A stretch of 64,000 nucleotides of DNA from Patiria pectinifera (lineage: Eukaryota > Echinodermata > Asteroidea > Valvatida > Asterinidae): the NCBI GenBank assembly GCA_029964075.1, contig CM057136.1, positions 12,400,001-12,464,000 of the forward strand. Direction: 5' to 3'. The position numbers and the translations under genes were made by a program. Under the pieces are notes generated by a model. That model was given only the letters and a program-made list of their open reading frames with translations, did no database searches and was not told where the DNA came from. Shown one piece after another: positions 1 through 15,061 of the stretch (positions are counted from its first letter, which is position 1; every line of letters begins with the position of its first letter).

Positions 1-736
1 GGTAACTCGGATGTAGCCATATATTACTGCTGTGCATCAGTGTCGGGGATCCCGAGTACCTAACTGTTAATGTCAGAACTGGTTCTAGATTTTGGGATCG
101 GGTACCCGTAACCAACTTTACAAACTGCTGAGTTACTTCTCAGACAATGAAAAAGCAAGGATTTCAAGTCATTTGTGGAGAATTTTCAAAATAAAAACCA
201 GGCCACATGGGAAAACAAAACATATTTCCCGTTTATGACGCTTGTGAAAGCTGCAGTTTACACCGTAAAGCTATAAAGCTCACTGTACACACTTGTATCT
301 TGCTGTATTGATGCGCCGATGCCGTAGCATTATCGTGCAGACCTTTGTAAACAATCTCTACAGCAACTTCTGAGATTTGAATTTTGGCATGTTTGGCGTT
401 GGCTTTCTTTAACGGGTAGCCGGGTACCTGTGTCTTTTCAATCGGGTACCCGGTTTCTGTACTATTCGTAAATGCATATACCCCTACCACATATCCAGAG
501 AAATTGGGATTTTTTGCATAAAACTTTAGGAAATCCCATGCAAATCCAAATAAGAACACGAGCTGTAATTCTGCCACAACTGTCTCTGTCACCCCGTAAC
601 TACAACTGCCATTTCGCCCTTCCACTTATAATGCTACACAACAGCTTGGCCACAACAACTTGACCACAACAACTTGACTACTGCAGGTGCTAAATGGGTT
701 AATACACGTAACACAATAGATGAAAGAGTAACTTAC
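1..736. other. presumed intron of the PIWI-like gene, no exon recognised
   Basis: This stretch lies downstream, on the minus strand, of the second recognisable PIWI-like exon and should be intronic. A 130-codon minus-strand reading frame at 233-625 has no motif I recognise and no convincing splice context. The left end contains repeated GGGTACCCG-like words, which suggests an old repeat. Confidence 0.4.
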
Positions 737-2112
737 ACATTGCCTGCTGTTCCCGGTTCAGGTATAGTCACTTGTACTTCGGGCTTATCATCCCTGGCTG
801 CTCGTGCCGCGGCAGGCTGCTCAGGCGGCGTCTGAGGCGTGGCGGTACCCGTATCCACTGGGGACATGGGCGACTGGGCCGTGTGCGGGCTTAGGTGTGC
901 TGGGCTCTGGGTTAGGGGGGAAGTCTTCTGCTTCAGGCCTGCAATCCCTCTGCCTAATGCGGATGGGCTGCTACGGGAGGCCAGACCGGCAATACCCCGA
1001 CCCAGTGGCGTACCGGTGCCCGAGGATGGGGGTGTGGGTGTGCCCGCTGGCGTGGCTGGATAACATGGGAAGACAAACGAAACAAATTTAGTTTGAAAAG
1101 GTTCGTCAAGTTAACTACATGTAGGAGCTCTGAGCTGTTACCGTTGATGACATTTTGCAGCACGCTCATGTGAACTAAACAAAGACATCACCTTTACAAT
1201 TACTGCTCATACATGTACACTATGCTTGCACAAGATATGTCTTATGTCAAGATATACGCAGACATACATTTGAATGCTCAGCAGCACAATGAACTTAAAG
1301 TCACCCATAGAGCCAGTGGTTTGTGGGGGGTGTTCGAAACATCAGCTTCAGCTTTTGATTCACCTTAAACTCCAGAACATTTTCAGAGTTTTCAATAACC
1401 AAACCAAAGACACATTTCCCATCATTTAATCTTGATTTGATTTTCAGTCACAGGAAATAGTACCTGAGCCTGAGCCTCTGTTTTCCACATCAGGGACCTA
1501 AAATCATACAAATGGAGTCCAAGGGCGAATCACTTGGCTACGGCTGAGAATAGCATGTTCACCTATGGAAGCCACTGCTGGCTAGCGGCTGCAGCCTCTT
1601 CCCATATACTTGTGTGATATTTCCATCTGTAGTATTGATTTCGAAATGGACTGAGGCTAAAGCTTCAGGTAAAAAGGAGGTTTAGAACACCTTCTTAGAT
1701 TCAGTCAAAATGGAAGAAACTAGAACAAGGAACTGCCAACCACACCAGACTCACCAGTGCCTGATTTGGGTGAGGATGATCCTGACCCTATTGGTGAGTT
1801 GCCCCTGCTTATCTGCATTTGCTGGTACAAACCAGCCAGGCCCCTCCCGACGGATGGCTGAGGCTTGGCCGCAGCTGCCTCCCCATTCTTTAATGGGAGA
1901 GTCCCATTGTGTCCGTTCTGCGATGGGTGGGTGGTGGCACCCGGGACAGCCGACTGCGCAGCCGGGGGTGAAGGTGAGGATCTCTCGGGAGGGAAGTGGC
2001 CGTTTGTGCTCTGCGTTGCAGGCACCTGTCCTGGGCGCCGAACGGGATTCTCCAACAGAGCCTTGAGGGCGGCACCGCGCCCCCCGCGGCCAAAGCCCGG
2101 AGGGGCTGACAT
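737..2112 (-). CDS. PIWI-like Argonaute, N-terminal exons only (gene runs off the left edge)
   Basis: Two minus-strand exons join in frame: 2112-1755 (ATG at 2112, donor GTGAGT) and 1055-737 (acceptor CCAG, donor GTAAGT). They give about 226 residues of a low-complexity N-terminus. It opens MSAPPGFGRGGRGAALKALL, followed by a P-V-R-R-P-G stretch. The heptad GRG[L/I]AGL then occurs three times, near residues 89, 138 and 154, amid Ser/Pro/Gly-rich sequence. Invertebrate PIWI proteins typically begin with such Arg-Gly motifs, which are methylated on arginine and bound by Tudor proteins in the piRNA pathway. The PAZ, MID and PIWI domains would lie beyond position 1, so the call rests on the N-terminus only. 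The first ATG was chosen because no upstream in-frame start is visible and the exon ends on a strong donor. PCNA lies divergently 3 kb away. Another GRG-rich RNA-binding protein is the main alternative. Confidence 0.6.
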
Positions 2113-2527
2113 CTTCAAGGGCTTGTCTCAAGTAGCAATAATTCCAGACTCGGAGGTCTACATGTGAAAATGAAGCTGTCGAAGAAACATGGGGAAAATA
2201 AACAAATTCAGCATCTGCTCTGGAGAACACACATAATATCCCTAAACATGAGAACCACAAAATCAAGTTATCTGCTTGATATGCATTAACCCTAACTCCC
2301 TAGTGTCTTTTACTAGTGACTGTGTAAAACCATGGAGCACATGTAGACAGTCGTGACAGTTTTGTAAATGATACAAATTATTACACAATGTAGTTAGTAG
2401 TGAAGCTACAGTTTGAGTGAGTTAGTCAACAGGTGGTCAATGTTGTTTTAACTTGTGTAATATTTATGGTCGACGTCATGCTCATGACATGATGTGTGCC
2501 GGTGCAAGACTGAGCTAGTATAAAAAA

Positions 2528-3104
2528 GGCAGTGGATATTTTGCCGGAGACGGCAAACCTTTAGTAAACGTTAGTTTGCCGGATATGCACTGAACATGCG
2601 CAGTTACTGTGTTTTTGTACTTAAAACATTTTCCGGTGACAAATTTTAGTCTGGCTCCATGCCAATATTATCGTTGCAACCTCGTATTCACAAGATGGGA
2701 TTCAGACCATTTTATAATTTCGGACTTTATTTCCCTTTAAAAAAAAATCCTCCAGAGCCACAAATCTGAAAAAGAAAATGTAATAATATTCTGCAATAAA
2801 ATGTTTGAGACATGTTAAAATAATAAAAGAAGAATATTCTTATTTAATTGGGGATGGGAAAAAAACACTTTAAAATGTGGCGGGGATCGGGAGCGAACCC
2901 AAGTCATCCTTTGCTTAACCACTGCCATGACTGCACCAAACGTGCTACATCTAGTTCTACACACGTTTGGTGGGAATTTAATACATCTTATAATTCAGCC
3001 CTATCTTAAAGAGTACAGCGCCCTCTGTTGATATGAATTGCCGCCGGCAAACCTTTAGTAAACGTTAGTTTGCCGTCATTACCTCCGGCAAAATATCCAC
3101 TACC
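2528..3104. mobile_element. MULE-like MITE with 9-bp target duplication
   Basis: The ends are inverted copies: left GGCAGTGGATATTTTGCCGG, right its complement with one mismatch. A perfect 9-bp direct repeat, TATAAAAAA, flanks the element at 2519-2527 and 3105-3113. A second inner motif (GGCAAACCTTTAGTAAACG) occurs in the same orientation near both ends. No coding capacity is seen. A 9-bp duplication fits Mutator-like elements. It contains a minus-strand tRNA-like relic at about 2885-2935 with a B-box-like GGTTCGCTCCC. It lies about 0.4 kb upstream of the PIWI-like start. Confidence 0.75.
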
Positions 3105-3426
3105 TATAAAAAATTGCTAAGCATGCACTGCTGCGCCAGGCTGAGACAGTTGCGACTCGAGTCAAGCCTGTCAATTCAAGTGACACTGACAGTGCACTCC
3201 AAAAAGTTGCTGAAACATTATAAAAAAAAACAAATATTGCACATTTAATTCATTTTTGAATTGTACAGATACTGAACTTACTTTCTGGTCAATAAGAAGC
3301 ATTGATCAGGGTTCGATTTCAAATAAATCAGAATTTTACGAACGCCAAACACAACTCATGATCGGATACGAACCCCACGTAAGCGCAATGCATGCGATGT
3401 GAGAAATCAAATGTGCGCACTGGTAC

Positions 3427-3914
3427 CACTGATCTCTATATAAAGACTGGATAGCGGATATGCATACAACATTCACACAGAAGACTTTGCATATTGACCA
3501 ATTCGCCCCCGGTCTCACGAAGATGGCCGCGTATAATACGAACGTTCTACGCGTAAATACGCGCGCGTTGTATCAATTGATCAACAGTTGACGCGCATTT
3601 TGGTCACGTACACATATTATGATGTTCTAAAAGGGACACATTTCCGTAGTGATTATCATTGCAAAACGCCGAAAAAGTGATATTTGTGGTATTTTAGTAA
3701 CCACGACGTTAAAAAGAATTGTAGTTAACCTTGGTCAGTGGTGGTGGTCAAAATATAAGTCAAGTGAACCGCGACGTTACAAAAGAAATCATGCTGTCTA
3801 TAAAAACGGCAACTTGTCCTTTGTAGATCACCAGCCGGTCTCACCAATATGGAGTCAAATTCGTACATTGTGCGGCTCTTTATTAGCTATCCAGTCTTTA
3901 TATAGAGATCAGTG
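3427..3914. mobile_element. palindromic MITE with 8-bp target duplication
   Basis: The terminal inverted repeats of about 33 bp start CACTGATCTCTATATAAAGA. Perfect 8-bp direct repeats (ACTGGTAC) flank the element at 3419-3426 and 3915-3922. There is no open frame of note. An 8-bp duplication is typical of hAT elements but also of P-like elements, and the terminal CACTG does not settle it. It lies between the divergent PIWI-like and PCNA genes. Confidence 0.7.
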
Positions 3915-4869
3915 ACTGGTACACACGTCTAAATATTCAGTGTTAATATGTTGTCTTGCGATGACGGGTTGGTAACCAGCGAAATTGTGTTCTCGCGTAT
4001 TCTCGGAGACTCGGACACTCAGTCGTTAATTCTCGAGACTTTTCACATAACACACACGCAATAACCTGTGGCTGCCTGGGATGGGCCAGGGCCAGACCAC
4101 GATGATGGGAACTTTCATGTTAAATGGCTTTTATACCCCAAGTCAAAACACACTGCGGAACTGAAACTGAAATACATACAACTGTCAATCATATTTTAAC
4201 TTAAATAATGTCGCAAAAAGTCGGTTGCTTCTCCAAATTGTTCAAAGAACTCAGGGTATGGTGTTTGTCCCCCCAAAAATCCTCCCACTTTGCCAGTCGT
4301 TTAATTCGTGACTTCGTGTATATTTTAATAAAATTGTAGCTAAAGCTAGGGCGTTGAGCTCTGCGAAATGCATTTGGAAGAATTCTTGCGGGGGGGGGGG
4401 GTCAAGCTCGTCATAATGTTTTTGTATGTCCTATTGTTGTGGACAGGCGGACAGAAGTAATTGGTATTACCATGGGGAGGATAATTGTTATAAAACACAT
4501 TTGGTGTCAGAGCAGGGGGAGGGGGGGTCGAACCCCCCCCCCCCCTATCCGCCCCTGATACTATCGGAAGGCAGGGGGAGGGGGCTGTGGATAGTGCAGA
4601 GGGCCAGAGCCTAGGGGGGATTGGGAGTGTAGCCCTATTATAACTTAACGGTATCCCCCTATTTCAAAGGTCATTATGGGAGGTCCAGCCGGGACAAAAG
4701 ATACAGCAGTGGTCAGCTACCCAGTCAGTACCAAAAACCTTTCTCTCAGAGTGTTAGTATACGTTGAGTCATGTGTTTACGTCACACGTACACACATACA
4801 GGGAACGAGAATGCACGCCACGACATGTCCACTCATTTGCAAGTCTAATCACCGTATCTCGCGCGCTGT

Positions 4870-4924
4870 GACCAATCAGCAATCTTCCCGCGGTTTGACG
4901 CTACTCGCGCGAAAAATTTCGCGC
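4870..4924 (+). promoter_or_regulatory. PCNA promoter: CCAAT box and palindromic E2F-type site
   Basis: A CCAAT box lies at 4872-4876 within GACCAATCAGC. The 18-bp stretch GCGCGAAAAATTTCGCGC at 4907-4924 holds two E2F consensus half-sites (TTTCGCGC on each strand) as a near-perfect inverted repeat, about 195 bp before the PCNA ATG. No TATA box is evident. E2F control of PCNA at the G1/S transition is established in animals. The function of this copy is inferred from motif and position. Confidence 0.7.
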
Positions 4925-5117
4925 AATATTTCAGTCGCCTTTGCAGCTTCGACAAGAGCGGACCTGTGCTGAATCTTCTCTTCACTTCCTCTTCTTTTGT
5001 GCATCAAAGTTACCCGAAAAAGCCGAATTATTTCCAACAGCAGTCAGCTTTTGTCCTGAGAAACTCAGTTGTGTTATTGTGGTCTCAGTTTTATTCGAAA
5101 TAACTAAAATCTTCAAT

Positions 5118-10047
<4,930 letters not shown>

Positions 10048-10166
10048 CTTATTATTAGTTCATCGTTTTAGCTTAGGTGAACAATTGTACAAAATTTGAT
10101 ATTCGAGTATAACACAAAAGTAGATATTGTTAATGTTTTTTGGGCAGATAACTGAGAGACGGTTGG

Positions 10167-10172
10167 AATAAA
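10167..10172 (+). terminator. PCNA polyadenylation signal candidate
   Basis: An AATAAA hexamer lies 120 nt after the PCNA stop codon and is the first canonical one in the 3' region. Confidence 0.5.
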
Positions 10173-10935
10173 AATGCCACCTGCTTGTAGGTCACATTGT
10201 GCGGTTCAAAACTTTCCCATTAATGAATAGTCGTTATATGGAGTGCACACTTTTAAAAAGATCCATTTTCTGTGTACAAATTGTCCAGATTCCTTAAGCC
10301 TTATTTATATTTGACTATTCCAAAAAAACATAAGGTAACGCAGCCAAAAACATGGAATATTGTAAATATTAAAGTGCTGGTTGTTTCTCTTGTGTTGTAA
10401 TATCATATATACCCCCATAAGCATAAAGGAAGACCGAAAAACAAGATGTAATTATCAAGGCTTTAATAACATCTTCACTAATTGTTGATTCATTTACAGG
10501 ATATAGAAGCATATTTTTTTGTAAGTAATCAACACAAAATTATTCATAAATAATGTGTTCTTTCATGACAACTTTACTGGTTACTTCAGTGACTTTGTTT
10601 CATAACAAACCAAAAAAGACACTCCAGTTTTAAAAATGAGTTGATCCATATTCTTAGGCTAAAGTTCTTCCTCCATGGGCTTAGCTAACCTACATCATGT
10701 AATGGTCAGTTTGCATGTACACTTTATGGTGTTTTGGGTTGTCACAGAAGTGAATAAAAACACAAGATTATACTGTCCAAAATAAATAAGCAAATTCCTT
10801 TCTCTGCCTTTCGTTTTTATAAGTATCCATAGAGACATTTGTAGAAAAAAACCATACGATTCCAGCTGCAAAATAAAAAAATATATACATTTTTATTTTA
10901 TCCATCCACAAAAATACAGACGGCCTTTGAATACA
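10173..10935. other. PCNA downstream region, nothing recognised
   Basis: AT-rich sequence without open frames of note, inverted repeats or RNA-gene motifs that I can see. A longer PCNA 3' UTR could extend into it. Confidence 0.4.
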
Positions 10936-12986
10936 TGTACACGCACTTGCAGCACCAAAAACGCACTTCAAATGGCGGCCAGTTTATTTATCAAAACCTC
11001 GATGGATGAGGGCGCCCTCTCTGGCGCACATAGAATGTGGACAAACGTGAAAGGCTCCCCCCACACACACACACACACACGCACCCCCGCTTACCCAGAA
11101 AAAAAAATTCTTGAGGGTATTAACGAAGCGATTTGCATTGCTTTTTTCAGGCATTTATGCAGACGTCTACAGATTATACCATTTTTTTGCCATGGTTTTA
11201 TGGAGGTTTTCCCTGTATCCCTACTAAACTGAAATGATTCAATTAATTTGATTTTTTTTTTTATTAAACTATGTTATCCAGCAGGCCTAATTATTGAATT
11301 GTGCATCGATTACAAGTACTTTTTTTTAGACATTTGTTTTACATTTTAATGATTCCGGGATGCAAGATTTAAAGACAAAAAAAAAACCCAGTAAAATTAA
11401 AACCTCATCATAAATAATATAAAACGGTTATGGGCGTCGCCAGGAGAGGGCAAGCCCCCCTCCCCATGGAAAAGCAAAAAAACAAAGCAAAACACGAGAA
11501 AAAAGGGGGAAAATGTCCCTCACCCACCGTCGAAAAAAAAGATAAATTGAGAATATGCTAGAGAAAGTAAATGACTTGGCCAAAAATTTGGGGAAATAAT
11601 GTGCTTTACCCCCTCTGGAAAAAAATCCTGGTGACGCCCATAAGGAAAAAGTAAAAAGATGACACATAATTCCCAAGTGTAAATATTTTTCACGGGCAAT
11701 AATGGAAACCTCAATACAGATCACATCATTAATTACGTTTTTAATAATTACGGATGAGTGTCAAGGATGCTGTGCGTCCTCGAGGGTTTAAAAGCCACTT
11801 AATATTATTATGCCGTCCATAAATCTCTAGCCAATCGACCAAAACAGTAACATTTAAACTTTTTTTTCTGCAACAAGAAATCTAATTGCATGGGCGCGGG
11901 CCCGAACTGCATGTTAAAGGGAATGTACAACATTTGCTTTTGCTGAAATTTTCAGAAATACTGTACACGCATAATTATGCACTTGCAGTACCAAAAACGC
12001 ACCTCGACTGGCGGCCAGTTTATTTATCAAAACCTCGATGGATGAGGGCGCCCTCTTTGGCGCACATAGAATGTGGACAAACGTGAAAGGCTCCCCCTCC
12101 CACACACGCACATACGCTTACCCAGAAAATTTTTTTCTTGAGGGTATAAACGAAGCGATTTGCATTGCTTTTTTTCAGGCATTTATGCAGACGTCTACAG
12201 ATTATACCACTTTTCTTCCATGGTTTTATGGAGGTTTTCCCTGTATCCCTACTAAACTGAAATGATTCAATTAATTTGATTTTTTTTTATTAAACTATGT
12301 TATCCAGCAGGCCTAATTATTGAATTGTGCATCGATTACAAGTACTTTTTTTAGACATTTGTTTTACATTTTAATGATTCCGGGATGCAAGATTTAAAGA
12401 CAAAAAAAAAAAACAAGTAAAATTAAAACCTCATCATAAATAATATAAAACGGTTATGGGCGTCGCCAGGAGGGGGCAAGCCCCCCTCCCATGGAAAAGC
12501 AAAAGACAAAGCAAAACAAACGAGAAAAAGGGGGGAAATGCCCCCCACCCACCGTCGAAACAAATGATAAATTGAGAATATGCTAGAGAAAGTACATGAC
12601 TTGTACTAGGCCAAGGATTTTGGGAAATAATGTGCTTTGTCCCCTCTGGAAAAAAATCCTGGTGACGCCCATGGAAACAGTAAAAAGATTACACATAACT
12701 CCCGGGTGTAAATATTTTTCACGGGCAATAATGGAAACTTGATCACATTCATTCATTACTTTTTCAATAATTACGGATGAGTACCAAGGATGCTGTGCAT
12801 CCTCAAGGGTTTAAAAGCCACTTAATATTATTATGCCGCCCATAAATCTCTAGCCAATCGACCAAAACAGTAACATTTGAAACTTTTTTTCTGCAACAAG
12901 AAAATCTAATTGCATGGGCCCGAACTGAATGTTAAAGGGAATGTAGGCCTACAACATTTGCTTTTGCTGAAATTTTCAGAAATAAC
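10936..12986. repeat. 1.03-kb direct tandem duplication
   Basis: Segment 10936-11962 is repeated head to tail as 11963-12986 with scattered substitutions and small indels. Both begin GTACACGCA and both end in the same 50 bp, TTAAAGGGAATG and onward, which is the left end of the Kolobok-like element at 12936. Only the second copy continues into the rest of that element. Each copy holds a small MITE with ends ATGGGCGTCGCCAGGA (11430-11641 and 12456-12672). The first copy has a CA microsatellite near 11062-11080. Confidence 0.8.
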
Positions 12987-13443
12987 TGGATTTAGAAGAT
13001 TAGTATGTTATAGCAAATACATGTATTGTTAAACTGATTTGTTTCACTTTTTGGGCTTGTAGATGCTGGAAAATTCAAGAAAACTAATCATGTTCTTGTA
13101 GTCTGGTCCCTGACCCCTTAAGATGAAACGGAGCAAAATTGGGATATTGTAAGGCATAGAGAATCCGTCTAGAAGGCTTGTACCCCTTTACTTAACAAAA
13201 TGCGGGATAACTAAATATGAAAAATTGGAGCAGTTTTTCAAAAAAAGCCAGCTTTTTTCCAATGCTGGTCGGCCGACCAGCATTGGAAAAACACAATTTT
13301 TCTTGAAAATGTCGGTACACCAGGAGCCATGATTTTACAGGATGCTTTAGACTGTCAATCCCTATCAATTCAGTAAGATATTCCATGATAATTTGATCAT
13401 TTCGTTTTGTTTTTTTGATGTTTGCAAATGTTGTATCTCCTCT
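12936..13443. mobile_element. Kolobok/T2-like MITE, TTAA duplication
   Basis: TTAA flanks the element on both sides (12932-12935 and 13444-13447). Its ends are the inverted AGGGAATGTA(GGCCTA)CAACATTTGC and GCAAATGTTGTATCTCCTCT. A near-complete second copy is at 46396-46910. A TTAA duplication with AGG termini is typical of the Kolobok superfamily. A central palindrome GGTCGGCCGACC is shared by both copies. Confidence 0.65.
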
Positions 13444-13590
13444 TTAATTCTCATAATGCGCCAGGTAGTACACTTCTATTATTTGTAAAGGCCAATTTAA
13501 GTGATGTACATGATTTCATGGGGATGCATGGCCCCCGTTGCCCCCCCCCCCTGGATCCGCCCCTGCATGACAGTCAGTACCAGACCCAGC

Positions 13591-14694
13591 TCATATGATT
13601 TGGAGATTGAACACTGCAGGTTTGTTGACCGGCTTTGGGTGACGCAAGCAAGGCATGAAGGCATCCCAGAATCCCTGCCTGTATGACTCATTGGTTAAGA
13701 CGTACACCAGCGGATTGATGCTTGAGTTGAAGAGCAGCAAGGCATAGGAATAGACGGTGGCCTGGTCGTCTTCAAGAAATCTCAGCTCGGTGCCCAAGAC
13801 GTTTTGGATGTAAGAAGCTATTAACAGCACTGCCATCATGAGATTGCAGCTGAAAAACACGATCGTGTTGATTGCCAGCATCCTTGTGATCCGGACTCGC
13901 GATCTCCGAATGTTCTTTATCCACCGGGGACTTGATATGACTTGCTGCCGGTTGGACTTGGAGTGACGGATCAAGAAGCTTCTTCGGAGTGCTCTGATGA
14001 TCCGCGAGTACACCACAACGTTGAAGATGAGCAGAATAAAGAAGGGGAGAACTTTGACCAGGTCACTGTGAAGAAGGCGCCGGGGCTCTTGGTAGACTAG
14101 CAAGCATATTTCAGCACTAGTCTCGCTGTTCACCAGCTTCCGCGGTGGTTGTAGCATCCGACATCCATCCCCTGATAAGATACTCTCTATATTTGTCAGG
14201 AAACTGTACAAAACACTCAATGCCCACCCGGCAGCAACGAGCTTCGTGTTTCGTGCCTTGCTGGATACAACTCGGTGCCTCAACGGTCGACATATCGCTA
14301 AGTATATATCCCATGTTACCAGCGACACCATAGACAGACTAGAAAAGTACGAGAGGGTGATCGCCACTTGGTAAGCGCAGCCGACCCATTCAACCGGTCG
14401 GTAAGACGAAGTGTTGAGGATCGTTGCAACCACGGCAAAAACCAGTACCATGATGTCGGCAACAGCCAAGTTGGCGAGGTATATGTTGGTGATGTTGTGC
14501 AGTGGCTTATGTCGGTAAACCACGAAGAGGAAAGCCGAGTTGACAAGTATACCGAACGCCTCAACGCACAAGCAAAGCGTCCGCGTACCAAAACGCCCCT
14601 CGGAAGAAGACGTGGAAAATGTCTCCGTGATGTTTGTTACTCCGACACAATCATTCCAAGAATTTTGTGGGAAAGATGTGGTGAATGAAGCCAT
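13591..14694 (-). CDS. rhodopsin-class (class A) G protein-coupled receptor, single exon
   Basis: An uninterrupted 367-codon frame encodes seven hydrophobic segments. Class A landmarks: glycosylation sequon N21-I-T before TM1, N52 in TM1, NLAVAD with D80 in TM2, C106 at the top of TM3, W157 in TM4, P217 in TM5, and N327-P-L-V-Y331 in TM7, followed by an amphipathic tail with C349. The TM3 motif is D129-I130-Y131 instead of D-R-Y; the codon is ATA. TM6 lacks the usual C-W-x-P, having F-F-S-C-N. Overall shape resembles peptide receptors of the thyrotropin-releasing hormone or FMRFamide type, and the intronless form fits lineage-specific receptor expansions known in echinoderms. The ligand is unknown. 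Loss of the TM3 arginine suggests altered coupling or, with the otherwise intact frame, a recently degenerating copy. Confidence 0.85.
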   Translation of the reverse strand: MASFTTSFPQNSWNDCVGVTNITETFSTSSSEGRFGTRTLCLCVEAFGILVNSAFLFVVYRHKPLHNITNIYLANLAVADIMVLVFAVVATILNTSSYRPVEWVGCAYQVAITLSYFSSLSMVSLVTWDIYLAICRPLRHRVVSSKARNTKLVAAGWALSVLYSFLTNIESILSGDGCRMLQPPRKLVNSETSAEICLLVYQEPRRLLHSDLVKVLPFFILLIFNVVVYSRIIRALRRSFLIRHSKSNRQQVISSPRWIKNIRRSRVRITRMLAINTIVFFSCNLMMAVLLIASYIQNVLGTELRFLEDDQATVYSYALLLFNSSINPLVYVLTNESYRQGFWDAFMPCLRHPKPVNKPAVFNLQII

Positions 14695-15055
14695 TCTTAA
14701 GTCGTTTTATATTCGGTTTTTATTTTATGCTTATATCTTAATCGTACGCACCCTCAATTTTTAATGGTACATTGTAGCATGTTAAACTTGCACTAGTAAA
14801 TCATACAGCACATTAATGGTTTTCGACATGCACCACTTGTCAACTAATGCCACAAAAGGTCCCAACAAAAACAAGTGTCTAACGTATATTTTAGGCCTAC
14901 AAAGAATGAGATTTATCAAAATGCACGCCAACCGGGGGGTAGCGAGTGTACTAGTTTCCAAGTCTGACTGAGCACAGGCAGAAAAGTTAAGAGGAAATTA
15001 CATCTCATGTCACGTAGGCCCACCATTAATAATATTCCAGCGAATCACTAAAATG
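14695..15055. other. GPCR upstream region
   Basis: AT-rich sequence. On the minus strand an ATATAAAA word lies about 15-20 nt before the GPCR start codon, too close to serve a transcript beginning upstream of that ATG. Nothing else was recognised. Confidence 0.35.
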
Positions 15056-15061
15056 ATAAAC

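Noticed and set aside
233-625. 130-codon minus-strand frame
   Set aside because: No recognisable motif, repeat-like composition, and it lies inside a presumed intron.
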